Source: Aurifilum marmelostoma (taxonomy: Eukaryota; Ascomycota; Sordariomycetes; Diaporthales; Cryphonectriaceae). From it: a stretch of DNA of 64,000 bases. Below are positions 58,661-64,000 of this stretch, in pieces (positions within the stretch are counted from its first letter, which is position 1; each line of letters begins with the position of its first letter). The translations under genes and the position numbers were made by a program. The notes below the pieces were generated by a model that was not told the origin of the DNA, did not search any database, and saw only the letters and a program-made list of their open reading frames with translations. Location of the stretch: contig JAMXSV010000006.1 in the NCBI GenBank assembly GCA_027559495.1, positions 1,922,001-1,986,000 of the forward strand, given 5' to 3'.

Positions 58661-60558
58661 ATGGGCGACCATAGTGGATCTGATCAGGAGCCTCTCCTCG
58701 ACAACGACAACAACGACAGCAACCACCGCGGCGACCACTACGGCGGCGCAAATCGGCCTGACGCTGGTGTTGTTGTTGTTGATGATGACGATGATGATGG
58801 CGATGTGTCATCAGGCGTGGACACAGGGTCGGTCAAGAGCTTGCTGGATCCGGAAACGCAAGATGGGATTCAACAGGCAGATGCTGTCAACCTCGTGTGG
58901 ACGAGATCCGCCCTTGTCCTGGCCTACTGCTTCATCTTCCTGAACTTTTGTGTCAACTCGATGGAGGCTCAGACGTCGTCCAACCTCACGCCTTACGTCG
59001 TCAGCGATTTCTCAGCCCACTCGCTCATACCGGCCATTGCTATCACGTCTCAAGTGCTGACTGGTGTGCTGAAGCTGCCGATCGCCAAGGTGATCGATAC
59101 ATGGGGACGGCCGCAAGGCCTGGCGGTCGCGACATCCCTCGGCACCCTCGGTCTGGTCCTCATGGCTGCATGTAGAGATGTCAAGACCTACGCTGCCGCA
59201 CAGATATTCCGCGGTGTCGGGTTCGGTGCCTTCTCGTACATTCTCGACATCATCATTGCAGACACCTCGTCTCTCCAGGACCGCGCCCTAGCATTTGCGT
59301 TTGCTAATTCACCATTCATCATCACGACGTTCCTGGGGCCTCTCGCTGCACAGTGGTTCCTTGGTCACAGCTCATGGCGCGCGTCGTATGCACTGTTCGC
59401 TATCCTGACGCCCTTGGTGGCAGCTCCGGTATTTATCATTCTCCAGTCCAATGCGAGGAAGGCAAAGAGGCTGGGGATCCTAAAGGAGAGACACACAACA
59501 CGGAACTGGTCCGAATCACTGCGGCACCATGCTGTAGAGTTTGACGGTATGTTGCCCCATATACAATTACTCGAGAGACAAAACAAAGTCAGACAAGAGC
59601 AGGCACTCATCTTCTCCTTCCACCAGCCGTGGGTGTTGTTCTCGCTGGCGCAGGCTTGACGCTGGTTCTCCTTCCCATCTCTATCGCAGGCTCGGCCGGA
59701 AGCAGGTGGTCATCGCCATCCATTCTCGGCATGCTCCTGGCGGGCTGTGTCATGACTGCTGCGTTTGTCTTTTTCGAGCGCTATCACGCCACAAGACCAT
59801 TCGTCCCGTTCCGACTCTTGCTATCGCTCAACGTCATGGGCTCCTTTGTCCTGTCAGCGGTCTTCTTCGTCGCCTTTTACTGTTGGGATGGCTACTACAC
59901 CTCCTACCTCCAAGTCGTCCACCAGTTGACCGTGTCTCAAGCCGGTTACGTGGCCAACATCTACACTATCGGGGCATGTCTCTGGGGCATCGTTGTAGGC
60001 TGGCTGATTAGGAGGTCTGACCGCTTCAAATGGCTAGCTCTGGTGGCCGTGCCGGTCCAGGTCCTGGGCGGCGGCCTAATGATCGTCTTCAGACAGCCAC
60101 ACACACCAGTTGCCTACGTGGTCATGTGCCAAGTCCTTATTTCCATCGGAGGTGGCACGCTTGTCGTCACCATGCAGATGGCCGTGATGGCTGTCGCAGG
60201 GCATGGCGAAGTCGCATCGCTGCTCGCCCTTCTCGGGCTCTCGAGCGCCGTCGGCTCGGGTGTCGGGAGCTCCGTGTCTGGGTCAATCTGGACAAACACC
60301 GTCTATGCCGAGCTCCTCAGGCTGCTGCCCGACGACGCCAAAGGCCTGGCCAAGACCATCTATGAGGACCTCGAGCTGCAGCTGAGCTATCCTGTCGGCG
60401 ACCCTGTGAGGGAAGCCATCATGCAGGCCTATGTCATTGCACAACGGCGCATGGTCCTGGCTGGTGTCGTCGCTCTCCTCCTTGCTATCCCCTCGGTCGT
60501 CATCTGGAGGGACGTGAGAGTGTCGCAGTTCAGGCAGGTCAAGGGTCGAGTTCTATGA
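58661..60558 (+). CDS. MFS siderophore-iron transporter type (Sit/Mir/ARN family)
   Basis: 605 residues from exons 58661-59546 and 59627-60558, joined by an 80-nt intron (GTATGT to CACCAG). The polar, acidic N-terminus (Asp/Asn runs) is followed by about 14 predicted membrane spans. Family marks are YCFIFLNFCVNSMEAQTSSN in span 1, KLPIAKVIDTWGRPQG, YAAAQIFRGVGFGAFSYILD with IIIADTSSLQDRALAFAFAN, FLGPLAAQWFL, and the late WDGYYTSYLQVVHQLTVSQA. This arrangement matches fungal importers of ferric siderophores such as ferrichrome or fusarinine, though some relatives move other compounds. The protein ends soon after the last span. The start is the first ATG that gives a normal family N-terminus. 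Confidence 0.88.
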
Positions 60559-61889
60559 GCACAGCCACGACTCCTCGTCAGTCCCAAGTCTTGTTCGCAC
60601 TATGGTACAAGTCTGTCCAGACATCTCTGAAATAAAAGGATCCACTTTGGTGAAAACCCCTTCTCGCGATTCCATGTGGCCCAGTCCGCCCGCTACATGC
60701 GTAATCTCTCTCTTAATTCAATATCGGATTTTTGAAGTACCCATTGCAGCCTCGGCTCAACTCGGTCCGCAATGCCTCCTCGTCTTTGCCTGCTTGCCTG
60801 CCAGGTAACTTCATGACATCAAGTTTCCGAACCCGTGGTCAAATTTCTTCCCCCACCCCCCTCTCCCCACAAGTCACGATTGGGTATGGGGTACCCATCT
60901 AGCATGACCGCGGGCAGTCCAATGCAGCTGCTGTGCTGACATACCCAAGGGATCCGAGTTCGGGCAAGTTGTCGATGTTACACGAGACGGGAAGGTTGGG
61001 GGGGGCGGTCGGCGACAGGGATGGTGCCTGCCAAGGGTGGGGGTGGTTGCAAGCAATCTGATGATCTGATAAGATTATGCGTTTATGATCAAGCACATCA
61101 TGGCTTGGCGCGTCCAGGGCCTGCATTGCTCTTACCATATGGGAATGCAGTAGCCCGTTCAGATGCCCACATCACCCACCTACGTGCCTAACGACATCGG
61201 GCAGCCAGTGTGCAACTTTAATCGGTAGTGGCAGCTCGAAGAAAAAAGGCAGCTCGACCCCGTTGTCATGATCCGTCCACGGTCCTCTCCCCCCCTCCCT
61301 CCCAGAGAAAAACCACCACACCAGACTCGACGGCCCTGCTCCGAGGACCACCACCATGAACATGAAAATCTGGATCTGGGGTGGAAACAGTGTGGCCCCA
61401 TCCCACGAAAGTGGCGCAGACTGGGTCATAAGAGTGCAATGCTGAGGCCTTGGCCCTGGCCTCGGTCGAAGGCTCGGTCTTGCTGCTGCTGTCTGTCTGT
61501 CAAGGCTACGCGGTAGTGGCAATGGAAGTGGGCCCTCCGTGTCGTCTTTTTTTCTCTCTTTTTGCTAGGATGTCTTCTATTATGAGGCTATTCGGGCAGA
61601 CCCCGCCAGGTGGAGGGGGGCTTTCACACGAGGTGGAAGACTGGCCATGATGGTGTGGCTCTTCTCGTCTCGGCTCAGAGGGCGTCCGATTGATCCTCAT
61701 CTTCCAAGTCATCATCGACCTGTCGAACGTTCACCCGCGGCAACGAATAGAGACCCATACCATCCTGCGCCATAGGCTTGCTGGTTACGCTCGACAGCGA
61801 AGACGGATCGCCATCAACGCCAGCTCGCTGAACTCTACCGAAAGCTCCAGGAAGCTTTCGCGCCGCCTCCTCCTCCTCCTCCTTCGACG
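60559..61889. other. Intergenic; may hide a 5' exon of the acyl-CoA ligase
   Basis: No independent gene supported. Directly before the ligase ATG, the frame is open for 40 codons back to a TAG at 61765-61767. It reads WLRSTAKTDRHQRQLAELYR then KLQEAFAPPPPPPPST, which looks coding; the TAG could be an intron acceptor (CGCCATAG), so the true start may lie upstream. Confidence 0.45.
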
Positions 61890-63739
61890 ATGGACGCCCC
61901 GAGCCACAGCTCGATCGTCGAGCAACAGCCCAGCGAGGGTACCCCAAGACTGTCGATCCTCCACGGGCCCGTCGACCCTCCTCTCGTCGACCTCACACTT
62001 GGTGAACTCCTCGAGGTGCAATGTCAGGCTAACGGGGAGGCCGAGTGTATCAGCATCCCTTGGACGGGCGCCCGCTGGTCGTACGATGACCTCCGCCGAC
62101 AGTCCAGCCTCATCGCCCGCGCCCTGCTCGCCGAGGGCATCCAGCATGGCGACAGGGTGGCCATCATGGCCGGCAACTGCGAGCAGTACGCGGCCATCTT
62201 CTTCGCGGTGGTAAGGATCGGTGCCATCCTCGTGATCCTCAACAACACATACACACCGTCCGAGGCCATGTACGGCATCGAGTTCACAGCATGCAAATTC
62301 CTCTTTACGACCAAGAAGATCGGCCGCATGAACAACGAGCCCCTGCTGGCCCAGCTGGCGGCCAAGGACGACGCGCCCAAGGTGGTGATCCTTCGAGGCG
62401 ACAGCGAGGGCTACAGGACATACGAGGACGTGCTGCTCAGGGGGGGCAAGGAGAGCCCGCAAAAGCTGTACAAGCACGAGACCAAGGTGTCCCCGTATGA
62501 CGTGTGCAACCTGCAGTTCACGAGCGGCACGACCGGCAACCCCAAGGCTGCGATGCTCACGCACCACAATATTGTCAACAACTCCCGCTTCATCGGCGAC
62601 CGGATGCGCCTGACGACCGCAGATGTGCTGTGCTGCCCGCCCCCGCTCTTCCACTGCTTCGGCCTCGTGCTGGGCCTGCTGGCGGTCATCACGCACGGCG
62701 CAAAGATTGTCTATCCGGCCGAGGTGTTTGACGGGCCCGCGACGATCCGGGCCATCCAGGAGGAGCAGTGCACGGCGCTGCACGGCGTGCCGGCCATGTT
62801 CGACACCCTCCTGTCGCTGCCCGAGGCGGCATCCCTCGAGGCGTCCAAGCTCAAGCTGCGGACGGGCATCATCGCGGGGGCGCCGGTGCCGCGGTACCTG
62901 ATGGAGCAGCTGGTGGCCAAGCTGGGCATGACCGAGTTCACGTCGAGCTACGGTCTGACGGAGGCGAGCCCGACCTGCTTCAACGCCTTCACCGACGACC
63001 CGATCCACACGAGGCTGAGCACGGTGGGCACGCTGATGCCGCACGCACACGCCAAGATCGTAGACCGCGACGGCAACGTGCTCCCCATCGGCGAGAGGGG
63101 CGAGCTGTGGATGGGAGGATACCAGCTGCAGGCCGGTTACTGGAACAATAGCGAGAAGACGGCCGAGGTGATGACACGGGACGAGAACGGCATCATGTGG
63201 CTGCACACTGGCGACGAGGCCGTCTTCAACGAGCAGGGATACTGCAGCATCACAGGACGGTTCAAGGACATTATCATCCGAGGTGAGTCTCCAGCAACGC
63301 CCCCCCTTGCCTACTTGTGTGTGTGTGTGTCTGGAAGAACATCATTGTCTTTTTTTTTATTTTTACTGAACCTTAATTTTTCCCAACAGGTGGAGAGAAC
63401 ATTTATCCTCTCGAGATCGAAGAGCGCCTCGTGGCTCATCCTTCCATCAACCTCGCCGTCGTGGTCGGCCTCAAGGACGAGCACTACGGCGAGGTAGTCG
63501 GCGCGTTCCTAGACGGCAAAAAGGAGGCTGGGTCGCACCTCACCAAGACAGAAGTGCGGGACTGGGTCACCAAGAGGCTGGGCAGGCACAAAGCCCCCGC
63601 CCATGTGTTCTGGATGGGCGAGGGCGGTGTGCCGGCTGCAGTCCCGCTCACAGGCAGCGGCAAGGTGCGCAAGTTTGAGCTGGCCAAGGTCGGAGAGGAA
63701 CTCCTGAAGAAGCAGGCAGGAAAGAGTTCCAAGTTGTAG
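61890..63739 (+). CDS. Peroxisomal acyl-CoA ligase (ACSF2/4CL-like), ends in SKL
   Basis: It forms acyl-CoA from a carboxylic acid, ATP and CoA. Exons 61890-63282 and 63390-63739 give 580 residues; the 107-nt intron interrupts the hinge region (FKDIIIR-GGENIYPLEIEE). The AMP-binding loop is LQFTSGTTGNPKAAMLTHH, followed by PPPLFHCFGLVLG, the TSSYGLTEASPTCFN adenine motif and the LHTGDEAVFNEQGYCSITGR motif with its conserved Asp. The catalytic Lys is in GSGKVRKFEL. The C-terminal tripeptide SKL is a canonical PTS1, placing it in peroxisomes. Overall it resembles medium-chain ACSF2-type ligases. Siderophore mevalonyl-CoA ligase (SidI) is also an acyl-CoA ligase, and the neighbouring siderophore-type porter keeps that option open. 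The N-terminus may be longer than annotated. Confidence 0.9.
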
Positions 63740-64000
63740 ATGTGAGTGAGCGTGTGAAGACAGCTGGTTGCTCCTTTTTTTTTTAAAAAAAAAAAAAAAA
63801 AAAAAGGAACGAAACCTAGACTGTACGAGTATATATTCTCTAGACCATTGTACATATCTATATATATTCCCAGGTCCGTCTATATATCGTCATCCTGCAC
63901 ATGATACTGGGTCATATACAGAGTATAATACTGCATGCCTATAAATCACATGAAGCCAGCCAATGCTCAGGAATATCGATCGGCTGCAGACAGACAAGAG
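63740..64000. other. 3' flank of the acyl-CoA ligase
   Basis: Presumed 3' UTR and terminator region. It contains a T10-A21 tract (63775-63805) and TATATA-rich sequence near 63829-63885. No gene. Confidence 0.6.
63775..63805. repeat. T10-A21 homopolymer pair
   Basis: Ten T followed directly by 21 A, about 36 nt after the ligase stop codon. In RNA it could fold into a short U-A hairpin or act in 3'-end formation. Confidence 0.9.

Noticed and set aside
61785..63206. 473-codon minus-strand ORF
   Set aside because: Antisense shadow of the acyl-CoA ligase, Arg/His/Gln-rich with no domain.
1..64000. CRISPR array, phage or bacterial operon structure
   Set aside because: The short direct repeats present are microsatellites or in-frame protein repeats, and the genes carry spliceosomal introns.

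Overview
The window reads as nuclear DNA of a filamentous ascomycete (Pezizomycotina; a Sordariomycete fits best). Genes are interrupted by short GT-AG introns (about 49-110 nt), coding exons are rich in G or C at third codon positions, intergenic stretches are long and pyrimidine- or microsatellite-rich, and the protein set is typically fungal: an HGT-type sugar porter, Cet1-type RNA triphosphatase, a siderophore-type MFS porter, an Mds3/Pmd1-like Kelch protein and FAT1. There is no operon structure. No rRNA or CRISPR array was seen, and no tRNA passed inspection, though no systematic tRNA search could be run. All introns were placed by hand from splice consensus and frame continuity.

Layout. 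1-4335: no supported gene. 4336-6642 (+): MFS sugar transporter with eight exons, one of only 5 nt. 6904-7230 (-): orphan small ORF. 7810-8987 (-): BTB/POZ protein. 9952-11625 (-): Ser/Thr-rich single-pass membrane protein. 13828-17994 (-): 1336-residue zinc-finger/coiled-coil protein of unknown function. 19022-22761 (-): proteasome subunit Rpn2. 24907-27941 (+): mRNA capping triphosphatase with a very long Gln/Pro-rich arm. 28457-29765 (-): secreted SGNH/CE16 esterase. 29766-33074: AT-richer, gene-poor stretch with two orphan coding-like fragments. 33075-34336 (+): secreted hydrophobic repeat protein with four 28-residue repeats. 35355-36391 (-): small NNCQNF-motif protein, divergent from a CinA-like amidase (36882-37618, +), which converges on PIG-S/GPI17 (37835-39682, -). 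41997-44066 (+): FAT1-type acyl-CoA synthetase. 45269-46280 (+): 1-Cys peroxiredoxin. 46281-51727: long gene-poor, pyrimidine-rich region leading into a Kelch/BTB regulator (51728-54914, +). 56183-56518 (-): possible small Ser-rich protein. 58661-60558 (+): siderophore-type MFS transporter. 61890-63739 (+): acyl-CoA ligase ending in the peroxisomal signal SKL.

How the genes relate: most are unlinked housekeeping functions (proteasome, capping, GPI anchoring, peroxide removal). Two acyl-CoA synthetases and a 1-Cys peroxiredoxin touch lipid and peroxide metabolism. The siderophore-type porter next to a peroxisomal acyl-CoA ligase is the only pair that hints at a shared pathway.

The points most worth a second look are the repeat protein at 33075-34336, the 5-nt micro-exon at 5781-5785, and three genes (Rpn2, FAT1, Kelch) whose reading frame changes near a G or C run. 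Those three may be unrecognised introns in two cases and a one-base homopolymer error in at least the FAT1 case.
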